A stretch of DNA of 64,000 nucleotides from Pseudomonas putida (GCF_001636055.1 NZ_CP011789.1:4588001-4652000); one strand, 5' to 3'. Counted from the first letter of the stretch, positions 1 to 12,783 are shown. A program made the numbers and translations. Notes: a model not told the origin generated them from the letters alone.

Positions 1-409
1 AGCCGCTGTTCACCAGCTCGGGCAATACGTAGAAGCTGGTCAGCAGGCTGTTGCCGGTCAGGTCGTGGCACAGCGACAGAACGTGGATCTTGTTGTGGAT
101 CTTCAGCTCGCGCGAAGCGTGCACGAAGGTTTCGTTGCGAAAGCTGTAGAACGGCTCGGAATAGCCGGCCGAGGCGACGATGGCCGAACAGCCGGCGAGC
201 TTGCCGGAGGTGCTGTCTTCAAGCACGAAGAAATAGCTCTCTTCTCCGTTGAAGCTCACCTCGGCAGCGAAGGAGGTTTCCGAGGCGGCGATCTTGTCGC
301 CCAGGCGGCCCGCGTCATCGGGCAGCGAGGTGACACCAATGGGGCTGTCGGCAGCCATGCGCTGCACTTCATTCAGATCCGCCATTTGCGCGGGGCGCAT
401 CACCAGCAT
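1..409 (-). CDS. aruF: Arginine N-succinyltransferase, alpha subunit (partial, N-terminal part)
   Basis: This would transfer succinyl from succinyl-CoA to arginine, the first step of the AST (arginine succinyltransferase) pathway. Only the first 136 codons are in the window; the gene runs off the left edge. The N-terminus MLVMRPAQMADLNEVQRMA and the stretch SSDFYFVLED-like EESYFFVLED are typical of the AstA/AruF acyltransferase fold. The ATG at 409 follows a GGAGTG ribosome site. It lies 146 bp downstream of aruC on the same strand, matching the aruCFG order of pseudomonads. The alpha/beta distinction rests on its position as first gene after aruC, so it is less certain than the family. Confidence 0.88.
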   Translation of the reverse strand, partial: MLVMRPAQMADLNEVQRMAADSPIGVTSLPDDAGRLGDKIAASETSFAAEVSFNGEESYFFVLEDSTSGKLAGCSAIVASAGYSEPFYSFRNETFVHASRELKIHNKIHVLSLCHDLTGNSLLTSFYVLPELVNSG

Positions 410-555
410 GGTGTCACTCCTTTGGAATACGGGCCGACCCGGTCGGCACGGAAGAACGGCGGGCACACCCTTGCTTGCACAAGCAGGCACCCGCACTGGA
501 ATTCAGGTATCGCCGGCGCAGTACGATCCGCCCCGGCGATGGGACCGCAGGGCGA

Positions 556-1921
<1,366 letters not shown>

Positions 1922-2030
1922 AACACTGTCGCAATCGCGCAGTGTAACGGGCTGACGGGGTGGCGGGGAGAGGGTTGGGCAAATTGGGAGAACGGGTGTT
2001 CACAGGAGAGGGAGGCGCCCGCGGCGGCCC

Positions 2031-2062
2031 TATCGCGGGGCAAGCCCGCGCCCACAGCTACC
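2031..2062. repeat. REP-type palindromic repeat
   Basis: The core CGCGGGGCAAGCCCGCGCCC with a short CGCGGG/CCCGCG stem is the common P. putida group REP sequence. It lies in the space after argR and before the aruC promoter. It has no T-tract, so it is more likely a REP than a strong intrinsic terminator. Confidence 0.6.
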
Positions 2063-2114
2063 CCGGCGAACTCAGAATCAGTGGGGCAGCTATGGAAGCG
2101 GACTCGCCCCGACC

Positions 2115-3095
2115 TCAACCGCGCTCGGCCGGCGCCGAACTCAACTCGAACGGGCTGCTGCTGCGCCGCTGGTTGCGGTCTTCCCGCGGCGTGGCGCCGA
2201 AGAAATTGCGGTAGGCGCTGGAGAAATGCGGTCCGGATGAGAACCCGCACGACAAGCCGATCTGGATGATCGACTTGCTGGTCTGCATCAGCATCTGCCG
2301 CGCCTTGTTCAGGCGCAGCTCCAGATAGTACTGGCTGGGCACGCGATTGAGGTACTGCTTGAAGATCCGCTCCAACTGCCGGCGCGAGACACAGACATGC
2401 TGGGCGATCTCGTCGGTGGTCAGCGGCTCCTCGATGTTGGCCTCCATCAACAGCACGGCCTGGGTCAGCTTGGGGTGGCTGGAGCCCAGACGATTCTGCA
2501 ACGGGATACGCTGACGCTCCCCGCCTTCACGAATGCGCTCGACCACCAGCTCCTCGGACACCGCGCCGGCCAACTCTGCCCCGTGATCACGGGCCAGCAC
2601 CGCCAGCAGCAGGTCGGTCACCGCCATGCCACCACAGGCCGTCAGGCGGTCGCGATCCCAGTCGAACAGATGACTGGTGGCGATAACCTTGGGGAAACGC
2701 TCTGCAAAGTCGTCCTGCCAGCGCCAGTGCACCGCCGCCCGGTAACCGTCGAGCAGACCCAGCAAGGCCAACGGGTACACGCCCGCCGACAACCCACCAA
2801 TCATGCAGCCACTGCGGGCCAGGTGCTTGAGCGCCGCCGACAGCGCCGAACCCACCGCCAGCGGCGGCTCGTCAGCGAGCACCAGAAGCTTCTGGAAGCC
2901 CTCCAGCCGACCGTTCCAGGGCTCGCCCGGCAGGCGCCAGGCGCCCGCTTCGGCAGGCTCGGCCTGCAGGTACGCCAGCTCGTAGACCACATCAGGATGC
3001 ACCCGCTGCGCCACCTGCAGCACTTCCTCGGCCAGGGCCAGGGTCAGCGGCTTGGTGCCGGGCCAGATAAGAAATCCGATTCGCTGGGTGGTCAT
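2115..3095 (-). CDS. argR: Arginine-responsive AraC-family regulator ArgR
   Basis: 326 aa, the length of Pseudomonas ArgR, which is an AraC/XylS-type protein unrelated to E. coli ArgR. The first ~190 residues form a DJ-1/PfpI-like (GATase1-type) sensor domain (GFLIWPGTKPLTLALAEEVL), and the last ~110 residues hold two helix-turn-helix segments (LTTDEIAQHVCVSRRQLERI and SIIQIGLSCGFSSGPHFSSA). It is the last gene of the aotJQMP-argR run, 91 bp after aotP, as in P. aeruginosa, where ArgR with arginine activates aot and aru genes. It sits between its expected targets, so autoregulation through the aot promoter is likely. Confidence 0.92.
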   Translation of the reverse strand: MTTQRIGFLIWPGTKPLTLALAEEVLQVAQRVHPDVVYELAYLQAEPAEAGAWRLPGEPWNGRLEGFQKLLVLADEPPLAVGSALSAALKHLARSGCMIGGLSAGVYPLALLGLLDGYRAAVHWRWQDDFAERFPKVIATSHLFDWDRDRLTACGGMAVTDLLLAVLARDHGAELAGAVSEELVVERIREGGERQRIPLQNRLGSSHPKLTQAVLLMEANIEEPLTTDEIAQHVCVSRRQLERIFKQYLNRVPSQYYLELRLNKARQMLMQTSKSIIQIGLSCGFSSGPHFSSAYRNFFGATPREDRNQRRSSSPFELSSAPAERG

Positions 3096-3186
3096 AGGCT
3101 AGGTCCGAAACCTGAAGTCGAGTGAGGCACGGGTCATGCCGCGCTCGCTGCGCAGCATGCCCTATTCTGGTGCAGGAGTGCAGCTT

Positions 3187-3951
3187 TTACTTCAGGCTGC
3201 CCGAGAGAAACTGCTTGAGACGCTCGGATTGCGGATTGACCAGCACCTCACGCGGATTACCCCGCTCCTCGACCAACCCCTTGTGCAGGAACACCAGCTG
3301 GTTGGACACCTCGCGGGCAAAGCCCATTTCATGCGTGACCACCACCATGGTGCGGCCTTCCTGGGCCAACGACTGCATGACCTTCAGCACATCGCCCACC
3401 AGCTCAGGATCGAGCGCCGAAGTCGGCTCGTCGAACAGCATCACCTCAGGCTCCATGGCCAGGGCGCGAGCGATCGCCACACGCTGCTGCTCACCGCCAG
3501 ACATGTGCCCGGGGAAAGCATCCTTGCGATGCGCCACACCTACCTTGGCCAGGTAGTGCTCGGCCTTTTCCAGCGCCTCCTTCTTGTTCATGCCCAGCAC
3601 ATGCACCGGCGCCTCGATGATGTTCTCGAGTGCAGTCATGTGCGCCCACAGGTTGAAATGCTGGAACACCATCGAAAGGCGCGAACGCATGCGCTGCAGC
3701 TGCTTGGGGTCGGCAGCCTTGAGCGCGCCGTCCTTGCCGGCGACCAGCTTGAGCTCCTCGTTGTTGAGGAGGATCTTGCCGGCATGCGGCTGCTCAAGCA
3801 GGTTGATGCAGCGCAAGAAGGTGGATTTGCCCGAACCGCTCGAGCCGATGATGCTGATCACATCGCCTGCCTTGGCTTCGAGCGAGACGCCCTTGAGCAC
3901 CTCGTGGCTGCCGTAGCGCTTGTGCAGGTCTTGGACTTGGAGTTTGTACAT
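3187..3951 (-). CDS. aotP: Arginine/ornithine ABC transporter ATP-binding protein
   Basis: ATPase of the AotJQMP uptake system for arginine and ornithine, on the cytoplasmic face. Walker [10 protein letters not shown], signature [13 protein letters not shown], Walker [14 protein letters not shown] and the switch His in [10 protein letters not shown] are all present. I chose the ATG at 3951 (254 aa, starting [10 protein letters not shown]) over an in-frame GTG at 3966, because GAGA precedes it at a suitable distance and family members start this way. It is 22 bp after aotM. In P. aeruginosa an extra gene, aotO, sits between aotM and aotP; it is absent here. Confidence 0.92.
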   Translation of the reverse strand: MYKLQVQDLHKRYGSHEVLKGVSLEAKAGDVISIIGSSGSGKSTFLRCINLLEQPHAGKILLNNEELKLVAGKDGALKAADPKQLQRMRSRLSMVFQHFNLWAHMTALENIIEAPVHVLGMNKKEALEKAEHYLAKVGVAHRKDAFPGHMSGGEQQRVAIARALAMEPEVMLFDEPTSALDPELVGDVLKVMQSLAQEGRTMVVVTHEMGFAREVSNQLVFLHKGLVEERGNPREVLVNPQSERLKQFLSGSLK

Positions 3952-3973
3952 GCTGTCGATTCTCACAGAGCGG

Positions 3974-4672
3974 TCAGTGCTTGCGCGGCGCCAGGTAGCT
4001 GAGCCAGCGACGTTCGGCCATCTTGAACAGGCGCACGAGGATGAAGGTCAGGCACAGGTAGAACACGCCCGCCGTGATGTAGGCCTCGAAAGGCAGGTAG
4101 TACTGGGCATTGACCGTGCGCGCAGCACCGGTGATGTCGATCAGGGTGACGATCGACGCCAGGCTGGTGGTCTGCAGCATCATGATCACTTCGTTGCTGT
4201 ACTGCGGCAGCGCCCGGCGCATGGCCGAAGGCAGCAGGATGCGGCGGTACATCTTGAAGCGCGACATGCCCATGGCCTTGGCTGCCTCGATCTCGCCATG
4301 AGGCGTGGCCTTGAGGCTGCCGGCGATGATTTCGGCGGTGTAGGCGCTGGTGTTGATGGCGAACGCCAGGCAGGCGCAGAAGGTCGCACTCGACAGCCAC
4401 GGCCAGAAGATGCTCTCGCGCACCGCCTCGAACTGGGCCAGGCCGTAGTAGATCAGGAACAGTTGCACCAGCATCGGCGTGCCTCGGATCACGTAGGTGT
4501 AGAGCCACGCGATCAGGTTCACCAGCGGCTGCTTCGACACCCGCATCAACCCCAGCGGAATGGCCGCCAGCAGGCCGAAGAACAGCGACAGCGCCAGCAG
4601 CTTGAGGGTGGTCAGCAAACCACCGATGTACAGCGGCATGGCCTCCCAGATGACGTTGTAGTCGAAGATCAT
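3974..4672 (-). CDS. aotM: Arginine/ornithine ABC transporter permease
   Basis: Inner-membrane permease of the HisM/HisQ type, 232 aa, with about five hydrophobic segments and the EAA loop [20 protein letters not shown] that docks the ATPase. The start overlaps the end of aotQ by 4 bp (ATGA), so the two are translationally coupled. Assigned as aotM rather than aotQ by its second place in the permease pair and similarity to HisM ([20 protein letters not shown]). Confidence 0.9.
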   Translation of the reverse strand: MIFDYNVIWEAMPLYIGGLLTTLKLLALSLFFGLLAAIPLGLMRVSKQPLVNLIAWLYTYVIRGTPMLVQLFLIYYGLAQFEAVRESIFWPWLSSATFCACLAFAINTSAYTAEIIAGSLKATPHGEIEAAKAMGMSRFKMYRRILLPSAMRRALPQYSNEVIMMLQTTSLASIVTLIDITGAARTVNAQYYLPFEAYITAGVFYLCLTFILVRLFKMAERRWLSYLAPRKH

Positions 4673-5358
4673 AGTTCAGCCGCCTTTACGCCCACCGAGT
4701 AGCGCTTCTCGAGATACTTCAACGCCAGCAGCGAAACGCTGGTCAGCACCAGGTACAGCGCCGCCACCGCCAGGAAGAAAGTGAAGGGTTCGCGGGTGGC
4801 ATCCGCCGCCTGCTTGGCCTTGAACATCATGTCCTGCAGACCGACCACGGAAATCAGCGCAGTGGCCTTGGTCAGCACCAGCCAGTTGTTGGTGAAGCCG
4901 GGAATGGCCAGGCGGATCATCTGCGGCACCATGATGCGGAAGAATACCTGGCGGCTGCTCATGCCATAGGCCGCGCCCGCTTCGGCCTGCCCCTTGGGAA
5001 TGCCGAGGAAGGCGCCGCGGAAGGTTTCCGACAGGTAGGCACCAAAGATGAAGCCCAGCGTGCCGATACCGGCGATCATCGGGTTCAGGTCGATGTAGTC
5101 ATCGTAGCCGACCAGTGGCGCGACCCGATTGATGATGTCCTGACCGCCATAGAAGATCAGCAGGATGAGCACCAGGTCCGGAATGCCACGGATCACCGTG
5201 GAGTACAGGTCGCCCAGCCAGGCCAGCCAGCGCACCGGCGACAGCCGCAAGGCCACGCCGATCAGGCCCAGAACGATGGCCAGGGCCATCGACGACAGGG
5301 CGAGCTGCAACGTCAGCCACGCCCCCTCGAGGATGACTGCCCCGTAGCCTTTCAACAT
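4669..5358 (-). CDS. aotQ: Arginine/ornithine ABC transporter permease
   Basis: HisQ-type inner-membrane permease, 229 aa, first of the two permeases. It has about five membrane segments and the EAA-type loop GQAEAGAAYGMSSRQVFFRI. It is 91 bp downstream of aotJ, a gap that could hold a processing or attenuation hairpin to let the binding protein be made in excess; I see no strong one. It forms a heterodimer with AotM in the known system. Confidence 0.9.
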   Translation of the reverse strand: MLKGYGAVILEGAWLTLQLALSSMALAIVLGLIGVALRLSPVRWLAWLGDLYSTVIRGIPDLVLILLIFYGGQDIINRVAPLVGYDDYIDLNPMIAGIGTLGFIFGAYLSETFRGAFLGIPKGQAEAGAAYGMSSRQVFFRIMVPQMIRLAIPGFTNNWLVLTKATALISVVGLQDMMFKAKQAADATREPFTFFLAVAALYLVLTSVSLLALKYLEKRYSVGVKAAEL

Positions 5359-5449
5359 GATTGGGATTCCTCAGGACTTGGGAATGAAAAATGGTGCAAA
5401 CCTCAGAGATTCTGCTGTTTGCACCATTGCACAGGTGAAACTCGACGAT

Positions 5450-6235
5450 TTAGTTCGACTCTGGGCCGTAGATGTCGAAGTTGAAGTACTTCTTCTCGAT
5501 CTCTTTGTACTTGCCGTTGGCGCGGATGGCGTCGATGGCAGCGTTGATGCGATCGGCGTTGGCCTTGTCGCCCTTGCGCACGGCAATGCCGACGCCGTCA
5601 CCGAAGTACTTCACGTCGGTGAACGACGGACCGACGAAGGCGAAGCCCTTGCCGGCGTCGGTTTTCAGGAAGCCATCCTCGAGCAGAGTGGCATCGGCCA
5701 CGGTGCCATCGAGGCGACCGGCGGCGACATCCAGGTAGATTTCGTTCTGGGTGCCGTAAGGGACGACGGTGGCGCCCTTAGGTGCCAGCACTTCCTTGGC
5801 GAAGCGGTCGTGGATAGAGCCGCGCTGTACACCGATCTTCTTGCCCTTGAGCTCGTCGAGGCTGTCGCTGACGGTGGCGCCTTCCTTCATCACCAGACGG
5901 GCTGGAGTCAGGTAGTAGCGCTTGGTGAAGTCGACGGACTTCTTGCGATCATCGGTGATCGACATCGACGACAGGATGGCGTCGATCTTGCGCACCTTCA
6001 GCGCCGGGATCAGGCCATCGAACTCCTGCTCGACCCAGGTGCACTTGGCTTTCATCTCTTCGCACAGGGCGTTGCCGATGTCGTAGTCGAAACCGGCGAT
6101 GCTGCCATCAGGCTGCTTGAAGGCGAAGGGTGGGTAGGCGGCTTCGATACCGATCTTCAACGGCTTCTCGTCGGCCTGCGAGACCAGGGAAAACACAGAC
6201 AGCGCCAGGGCGCCAAGCAGTGCAAGCTTCTTCAT
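5450..6235 (-). CDS. aotJ: Arginine/ornithine periplasmic binding protein
   Basis: Solute-binding protein of the HisJ/ArgT/LAO family (261 aa), first gene of the aot operon. It begins with a Sec signal peptide, [20 protein letters not shown], cleaved before ADEKPL. It then shows the family stretch [18 protein letters not shown], and later [20 protein letters not shown]. The reading frame is open upstream for 87 more codons, but the signal peptide and the GGAG site show the ATG at 6235 is the real start. It captures arginine/ornithine in the periplasm and delivers it to AotQM. Confidence 0.93.
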   Translation of the reverse strand: MKKLALLGALALSVFSLVSQADEKPLKIGIEAAYPPFAFKQPDGSIAGFDYDIGNALCEEMKAKCTWVEQEFDGLIPALKVRKIDAILSSMSITDDRKKSVDFTKRYYLTPARLVMKEGATVSDSLDELKGKKIGVQRGSIHDRFAKEVLAPKGATVVPYGTQNEIYLDVAAGRLDGTVADATLLEDGFLKTDAGKGFAFVGPSFTDVKYFGDGVGIAVRKGDKANADRINAAIDAIRANGKYKEIEKKYFNFDIYGPESN

Positions 6236-6384
6236 CAGGTAACTCCATCGGTACGGGGCAATAACAGGCAGGGACACGATTGCCGGATATGCGAATGAGT
6301 ACAACGCGAGCCGCGCAGGGTTCGACCAAGGTCGCAGACCACGAGCGAGTGAGTGGCATTTTAACGACAGCCCGGTAGTCGATA

Positions 6385-6400
6385 TTTCTTCAAAGCGACA
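6385..6400 (-). promoter_or_regulatory. Candidate ArgR half-site upstream of aotJ
   Basis: Read on the minus strand, TGTCGCTTTGAAGAAA is an exact TGTCGC-N8-AA match, 150 bp upstream of the aotJ start. A weaker TGTCGT lies 29 bp closer to the gene. In P. aeruginosa, ArgR activates aotJQMOP-argR, so this is the expected place. The rest of 6236-6670 is the aot promoter and leader region, without other features I can name. Confidence 0.5.
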
Positions 6401-6670
6401 ACTACGTACAGAAGCGCTTGAAGCTGCGGGCGGCGATATTGACAGCTCTTGCGAAACATGCAAGCGCAAAAGGAAAACAACCTTTAGACGAAGCAATAAG
6501 CGGGCCTATTATTGGCAAAGCCTTGTAATCCGGCAAGTGCAGGGTGCAAGGCTGCAAAAAACGTCTACAGGATCGCACCCTGAAGGCACAGAAATGTTTC
6601 CCTTGGCCCCGTTTGAGTGCAATCACGGTGACAGCAGCGGGTTACCGATGAATGTCGGGTAACAGAATGC

Positions 6671-6697
6671 AAAAACCCCGCCGATTACCGGCGGGGT
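6671..6697 (-). terminator. Rho-independent terminator of acsA
   Basis: On the minus strand a GACCCCGCCGGTAATCGGCG-type hairpin, with stem CCCCGCCG/CGGCGGGG, is followed by TTTTT. It starts 46 bp after the acsA stop codon and separates acsA from the aot promoter. Confidence 0.85.
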
Positions 6698-6742
6698 CTG
6701 GTTGCAAGGCGCGGGGCAAGACAGCCTACCCCCAAAGCATCA

Positions 6743-8704
<1,962 letters not shown>

Positions 8705-9119
8705 CTGTGTTACCTCGGTGTAATAGTTGTTTTTGTATGAGACGGTTTTAACTGTACCAGAGCGACCATGACCATTCGACGTTGGTAGTAACGAACAGCA
8801 TGCGCCGCGGCGAAATTTCATCGAGGCGCTCTAGCCCGCGGAGCCCCAGGCCATCACTGAAGAATTCGGTACGTTCGTACCCGTGATTGTTACCGATTCT
8901 GTCAAAAGCCCGAAAAACTTTATCAAAACCAGATCTTTTTCAATTCGAAGCACACTCCTAGAATTCATCTCGCCAGCAACGGCAAGGCGATTAACTTCTT
9001 GTAACAGCCCCCACGAAGGCACGTTAATCCCGCTCTAATTCAACAGTAAAACTCTGGATGTACTCGCGGCGCCACAAGTGCCGCGTGCCCCCTCACGACC
9101 TTAGACAGGTAAATTGAAA
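8705..9119. other. 415-bp divergent intergenic region (acsA / DUF2790 gene)
   Basis: This stretch must hold the acsA promoter (leftward) and that of the small gene at 9120 (rightward). I see AT-rich sequence from about 8890 to 9050 but no unambiguous -35/-10 pair, sigma-54 motif or RNA gene. Confidence 0.5.
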
Positions 9120-9377
9120 ATGAAAGCTTTACTGGTATTGGTACTTGGCAGTGTTTGCAGCGCGGCAATGGCCGACGATGTTGCAACGAACGCCGAGCAG
9201 ATTCCGGTTGAACAGTACAGTTATTCGCAACACCTGGACATCGCCAAGGTGCTGTCCATGAGCGAAGTCCCGAATGTCTGCGAAGTGGTGCCGGCGCGCA
9301 TGACCTACGAAGACTCCAAGGGCCAGAAGCACATTCTCGAATACCGCGTGATGGGCAACGGTTGCTCCAACGGCTAA
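9120..9377 (+). CDS. DUF2790 small secreted protein
   Basis: 85 aa with a clear signal peptide (MKALLVLVLGSVCSAAMA, cut before DDVAT). The mature part has the conserved DUF2790 pattern, VCEVVPARMTYEDSKGQ followed by LEYRVMGNGC, with two cysteines that could form a disulfide in the periplasm. The ATG at 9120 is preferred to a TTG two codons upstream because AGGT lies at the right distance. The family is confined largely to Pseudomonas, and its function is unknown. It is monocistronic, with a hairpin just downstream. Confidence 0.8.
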   Translation: MKALLVLVLGSVCSAAMADDVATNAEQIPVEQYSYSQHLDIAKVLSMSEVPNVCEVVPARMTYEDSKGQKHILEYRVMGNGCSNG

Positions 9378-9384
9378 CGCCACG

Positions 9385-9432
9385 GCCCGCTCCCTTCGTC
9401 CGCTCTCGACATCTCCGTGGGAGCGGGCTTTT
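9385..9432 (+). terminator. Likely terminator of the DUF2790 gene
   Basis: GCCCGCTCCC (9385-9394) pairs perfectly with GGGAGCGGGC (9419-9428), followed by TTTTG. The 24-nt loop is long for an intrinsic terminator. The right arm is also the start of a REP element, so the site may serve both purposes. Confidence 0.5.
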
Positions 9433-9456
9433 GTGGGAGCGGGCTTGCCCGCGAAC
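9417..9456. repeat. REP element with duplicated left arm
   Basis: The 14-mer GTGGGAGCGGGCTT occurs twice, at 9417-9430 and 9433-9446, and the second copy continues into GCCCGCG. This is the P. putida group REP sequence with a tandem duplication of its first half. Confidence 0.6.
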
Positions 9457-9495
9457 ACAACACCGCCAATTAAATCTTCATTACTTGAAACTTCT

Positions 9496-11055
9496 TCAAT
9501 CCACCGACTTGCCCAAGGCGTACTCACGCAACTTGTTGGCAATCGTGGTATGGGAAACACCCAGCCTCTTCCCCAGTGCCCGACTACTTGGAAACTCCGC
9601 CATCAAACTTTCCAACACCGCTTTTTCAAAGCGCCCGACGATCTGCGCAAGTTCCCCGTCCAGCGAAAATTCACCCAAGGGTTGTCGCGCACCATAATCC
9701 GGCAAACGAATATGTTCGCCCTTGACCACACCGCCCTCACATAACGACACGGCCTGGAACAATACGTTTTCCAGTTGCCGGACATTGCCCGGCCAGTGAT
9801 ATTGGCTCAACTTGTCCATCGCCGCCGGCGCCAGGCGTGGCAATGCACAACCGATCTGCCGGCTGGCCTGGTCGAGGAAGTGCTGCGCCAACCCCTCCAG
9901 CCCATCCATGCACTCACGCAGTGGCGGAATGTGCAACGACAGCACGTTGAGCCGGTGATAGAGGTCCTGGCGGAACTCGCCCCGCGCGCACAACTCCGAC
10001 AGGTCGACCTGGGTGGCGCAGATCACCCGCACATCGAGATAGACCTCCTCGTCGCTGCCGACCCGGCGAAAGCAGCCGTCCTGCAGAAAGCGCAGCAGCT
10101 TGACCTGCAGGCGCGGGCTCATCTCCCCTACCCCATCCAGAAACAGCGTGCCGCCCGCGGTCAACTCCAGCAGCCCGAGCTTGCCCTCGGCCCGCGCGCC
10201 CTCGAACGCACCCGGGCCGTAGCCGAACAGCTCGGTCTCGGCCATTGACTCCGGCAACCCCGCGCAGTTGAGCGCCATCAGCGGTGCCTGGCCACGCGGG
10301 CTGGCCAGGTGACAGGCACGGGCCAGCAATTCCTTGCCGGTGCCGGTTTCGCCCTCGATCAGCAACGGCGCATCCAGCGGCGCCATGCGCCGCGCCTCGC
10401 GCACGACCGAGGCCATCACCCGTGAACTCTGGAAGATGCTGTCGAAACCACGCAGCTCCTGCTTGCGCACGTTGTAGATACGCTCGCCGATGCGATCGGC
10501 GCGATGCAGGGTCAGCACCGCGCCGGCCAGGGCTTCGCTGTCGTCATGTTCGGACTGCAAGGGCGCGATATCGGCCAGGAACACATCACCCTTGACCTTG
10601 ATGCGCAACCCGTTGATCCGCGACTGGTTGGCCCGCACCAGTTCCGGAAGGTCGAAATCCTCGACATAGCGCGCCAGCGGCAACCCCGGCACCTCGTCGA
10701 CCCGTACCCCGAGCAACTGCGCCGCGGCACGGTTGGCTGCAACGATGCTGCCTCCCATGTCGACCGACAGCACCGGAAACTCCAGCGCCCCTAGCAACGC
10801 ATTCAGCTCCATGTGCCGCCGCTCGCTGGGCATCAAGCCGACGCGCTTGACCCCGAATACCCCGGCGATGGCTTCGAATTTTGGACGCAAGGCCTGGAAC
10901 TGCAGGTTGATCAGGTTCGGGCAATGCAAATAGATGGCGTTGCCGTGATCGCCGCCGACCTCGCCACGCAACACGTTGATACCGTACTCCACCAACAGGT
11001 TGAGGATGTCGCGCAGGATGCCGATGCGGTTCTGGCAGTGGACTTTGATACGCAT
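9496..11055 (-). CDS. phhR: Aromatic amino acid regulator PhhR (TyrR family)
   Basis: 519 aa with an N-terminal ACT domain (residues 1-75), a PAS domain (~85-195), an AAA+ domain with Walker A GETGTGKE (235-242) and a C-terminal Fis-type HTH (GKRLGVSHTTIANKLREY). It activates phenylalanine/tyrosine catabolism genes, chiefly phhAB, from which it is divergently transcribed. The loop that contacts sigma-54 in most such proteins, GAFTGA, is GAFEGA here (282-287). That fits reports that P. putida PhhR works with sigma-70 RNA polymerase. The start at 11055 gives the expected MRIKVHCQNRIGI. Confidence 0.93.
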   Translation of the reverse strand: MRIKVHCQNRIGILRDILNLLVEYGINVLRGEVGGDHGNAIYLHCPNLINLQFQALRPKFEAIAGVFGVKRVGLMPSERRHMELNALLGALEFPVLSVDMGGSIVAANRAAAQLLGVRVDEVPGLPLARYVEDFDLPELVRANQSRINGLRIKVKGDVFLADIAPLQSEHDDSEALAGAVLTLHRADRIGERIYNVRKQELRGFDSIFQSSRVMASVVREARRMAPLDAPLLIEGETGTGKELLARACHLASPRGQAPLMALNCAGLPESMAETELFGYGPGAFEGARAEGKLGLLELTAGGTLFLDGVGEMSPRLQVKLLRFLQDGCFRRVGSDEEVYLDVRVICATQVDLSELCARGEFRQDLYHRLNVLSLHIPPLRECMDGLEGLAQHFLDQASRQIGCALPRLAPAAMDKLSQYHWPGNVRQLENVLFQAVSLCEGGVVKGEHIRLPDYGARQPLGEFSLDGELAQIVGRFEKAVLESLMAEFPSSRALGKRLGVSHTTIANKLREYALGKSVD

Positions 11056-11175
11056 GAAAGGCCCCGAGGCAACCGACTTTATTCATCGGCGCGCAGAAAA
11101 TTCGTAAAGATAAGCTGACAAAAATACCTTAACTGCCAGCCTGATACCCTTGATTTTTCGGGGCAACCCTCTATT

Positions 11176-11193
11176 TGTAAAATTATCGTTACA
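11176..11193. promoter_or_regulatory. PhhR (TyrR-type) box upstream of phhA
   Basis: TGTAAA-N6-GTTACA matches the published P. putida PhhR/TyrR box TGTAAA-N6-TTTACA at 11 of 12 fixed positions. It lies 117 bp upstream of phhA and 121 bp from phhR, so one bound site could serve both divergent genes. I see no -24/-12 sigma-54 element in the 11056-11309 gap. Confidence 0.7.
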
Positions 11194-11309
11194 GAAACAC
11201 CCCATTCCTTCCTAGTCACCCCGCAGATCGACCCGTGCAAAACCGCCTGCGTAGGGCTATTCCTAGGGCAAGTCCCACATAACAAGAAAGCCCTCACCAG
11301 GAGAGCTCC

Positions 11310-12095
11310 ATGAAACAGACGCAATACGTGGCCCGCGAGCCCGATGCGCAGGGTTTTATCGACTACCCGCAGCAAGAGCATGCGGTGTGGAACACCCTGA
11401 TCACCCGCCAGTTGAAAGTGATCGAGGGCCGCGCATGCCAGGAGTACCTGGACGGCATCGACCAGCTCAAGCTGCCCCATGACCGCATTCCGCAACTGGG
11501 CGAAGTCAACAAGGTGCTGGGCGCCACCACAGGCTGGCAGGTCGCTCGCGTGCCGGCGCTGATCCCCTTCCAGACCTTCTTCGAACTGCTGGCCAGCAAG
11601 CGCTTCCCGGTCGCCACCTTCATCCGCACCCCGGAAGAACTGGACTACCTGCAGGAACCGGACATCTTCCACGAGATCTTCGGCCACTGCCCGCTGCTGA
11701 CCAACCCTTGGTTCGCCGAATTCACCCATACCTATGGCAAGCTCGGCCTGGCGGCGACCAAGGAACAACGGGTGTACCTGGCGCGCCTGTACTGGATGAC
11801 CATCGAGTTCGGCCTCATGGAAACCGCCCAGGGCCGCAAGATCTATGGCGGCGGCATCCTCTCCTCGCCCAAGGAGACGGTCTACAGCCTGTCCAGCGAA
11901 CCCGAACACCAAACCTTCGATCCGATCGAAGCCATGCGTACGCCCTACCGTATCGATATCCTGCAGCCGGTGTACTTCGTCCTGCCGAACATGAAGCGCC
12001 TGTTCGATCTGGCCCACGAGGACATCATGGGCATGGTCCAGCACGCCATGCAGTTGGGCCTGCACGCGCCGAAATTTCCACCCAAGGCGGCCTGA
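11310..12095 (+). CDS. phhA: Phenylalanine 4-monooxygenase
   Basis: Tetrahydropterin- and iron-dependent hydroxylase, 261 aa, converting phenylalanine to tyrosine. The three iron ligands are visible: His121 and His126 in HEIFGH, and Glu166 in MTIEFGL. It starts after a good AGGAGAGC site. phhB follows after 39 bp and regenerates the pterin cofactor. PhhR is encoded divergently. The aminotransferase gene phhC that follows in P. aeruginosa is not adjacent here. Confidence 0.95.
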   Translation: MKQTQYVAREPDAQGFIDYPQQEHAVWNTLITRQLKVIEGRACQEYLDGIDQLKLPHDRIPQLGEVNKVLGATTGWQVARVPALIPFQTFFELLASKRFPVATFIRTPEELDYLQEPDIFHEIFGHCPLLTNPWFAEFTHTYGKLGLAATKEQRVYLARLYWMTIEFGLMETAQGRKIYGGGILSSPKETVYSLSSEPEHQTFDPIEAMRTPYRIDILQPVYFVLPNMKRLFDLAHEDIMGMVQHAMQLGLHAPKFPPKAA

Positions 12096-12134
12096 GCCGT
12101 CTTGCCGACAACAACTCGAAAGCGGAAAACCTCC

Positions 12135-12491
12135 ATGAATGCCTTGAACCAAGCCCACTGCGAAGCCTGCCGCGCTGACGCGCCGAAGGTCAGCGACCAA
12201 GAGCTGGCCGAACTGATTCGCGAGATCCCGGACTGGAGCGTGGAAGTGCGCGACGGCCACATGGAACTGGAGCGTGTGTTCCTGTTCAAGAACTTCAAGC
12301 ACGCCCTGGCCTTCACCAACGCCGTCGGCGAAATCGCCGAAGCCGAAGGGCATCACCCCGGCCTGCTTACCGAGTGGGGCAAAGTCACCGTGACCTGGTG
12401 GAGCCACTCGATCAAAGGGCTGCACCGCAACGACTTCATCATGTGTGCACGCACCGACAAGGTCGCTGAGACGGCTGAAGGGCGTAAATAA
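12135..12491 (+). CDS. phhB: Pterin-4a-carbinolamine dehydratase
   Basis: 118 aa enzyme that dehydrates the 4a-hydroxy-tetrahydropterin produced by PhhA, allowing cofactor recycling. The family motif EGHHPGL is present, along with [15 protein letters not shown] start at the ATG at 12135 ([12 protein letters not shown]); an in-frame ATG 33 bp earlier adds a basic stretch not seen in the family. It is co-transcribed with phhA. Confidence 0.93.
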   Translation: MNALNQAHCEACRADAPKVSDQELAELIREIPDWSVEVRDGHMELERVFLFKNFKHALAFTNAVGEIAEAEGHHPGLLTEWGKVTVTWWSHSIKGLHRNDFIMCARTDKVAETAEGRK

Positions 12492-12544
12492 CGCCAGCTG
12501 GATCGCGTCGTTCTCTTCGCGGCGGCTCCACGCTCCAACAAGCC

Positions 12545-12580
12545 CGCACCTACAGGAATAGTGACCTACCTGCAGGTGCG
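12545..12580. repeat. Imperfect inverted repeat downstream of phhB
   Basis: CGCACCTACAGG (12545-12556) pairs with CCTGCAGGTGCG (12569-12580) at 11 of 12 positions. A partial REP-like CTTCGCGGCGGCTCC lies just upstream. It may end phhAB transcription, though no T-tract follows. The remaining sequence to 12783 shows no other feature. Confidence 0.4.
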
Positions 12581-12783
12581 AGCTTATCAGGGCGCTGGAC
12601 CGCCGCGAATGCATTCACAGCAAAACCGAGGCGCACACCGTCCGCTATTCGCCCGCAAAACCGACAAGCGAGAGGGAAAAATCTCAAACTGTCATCCAGA
12701 CTGCTGTATCCTGCCCCAGCTTTTCAAAAGCTTCCAACGCGCCAAGCGCTGCCCTTTCACTCACACTTGCGAGGAACGACGAG

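Noticed and set aside
11056-11309. Sigma-54 promoter for phhA as in P. aeruginosa
   Set aside because: No TGGCAC-N5-TTGC-like pair is present on either strand in the gap.
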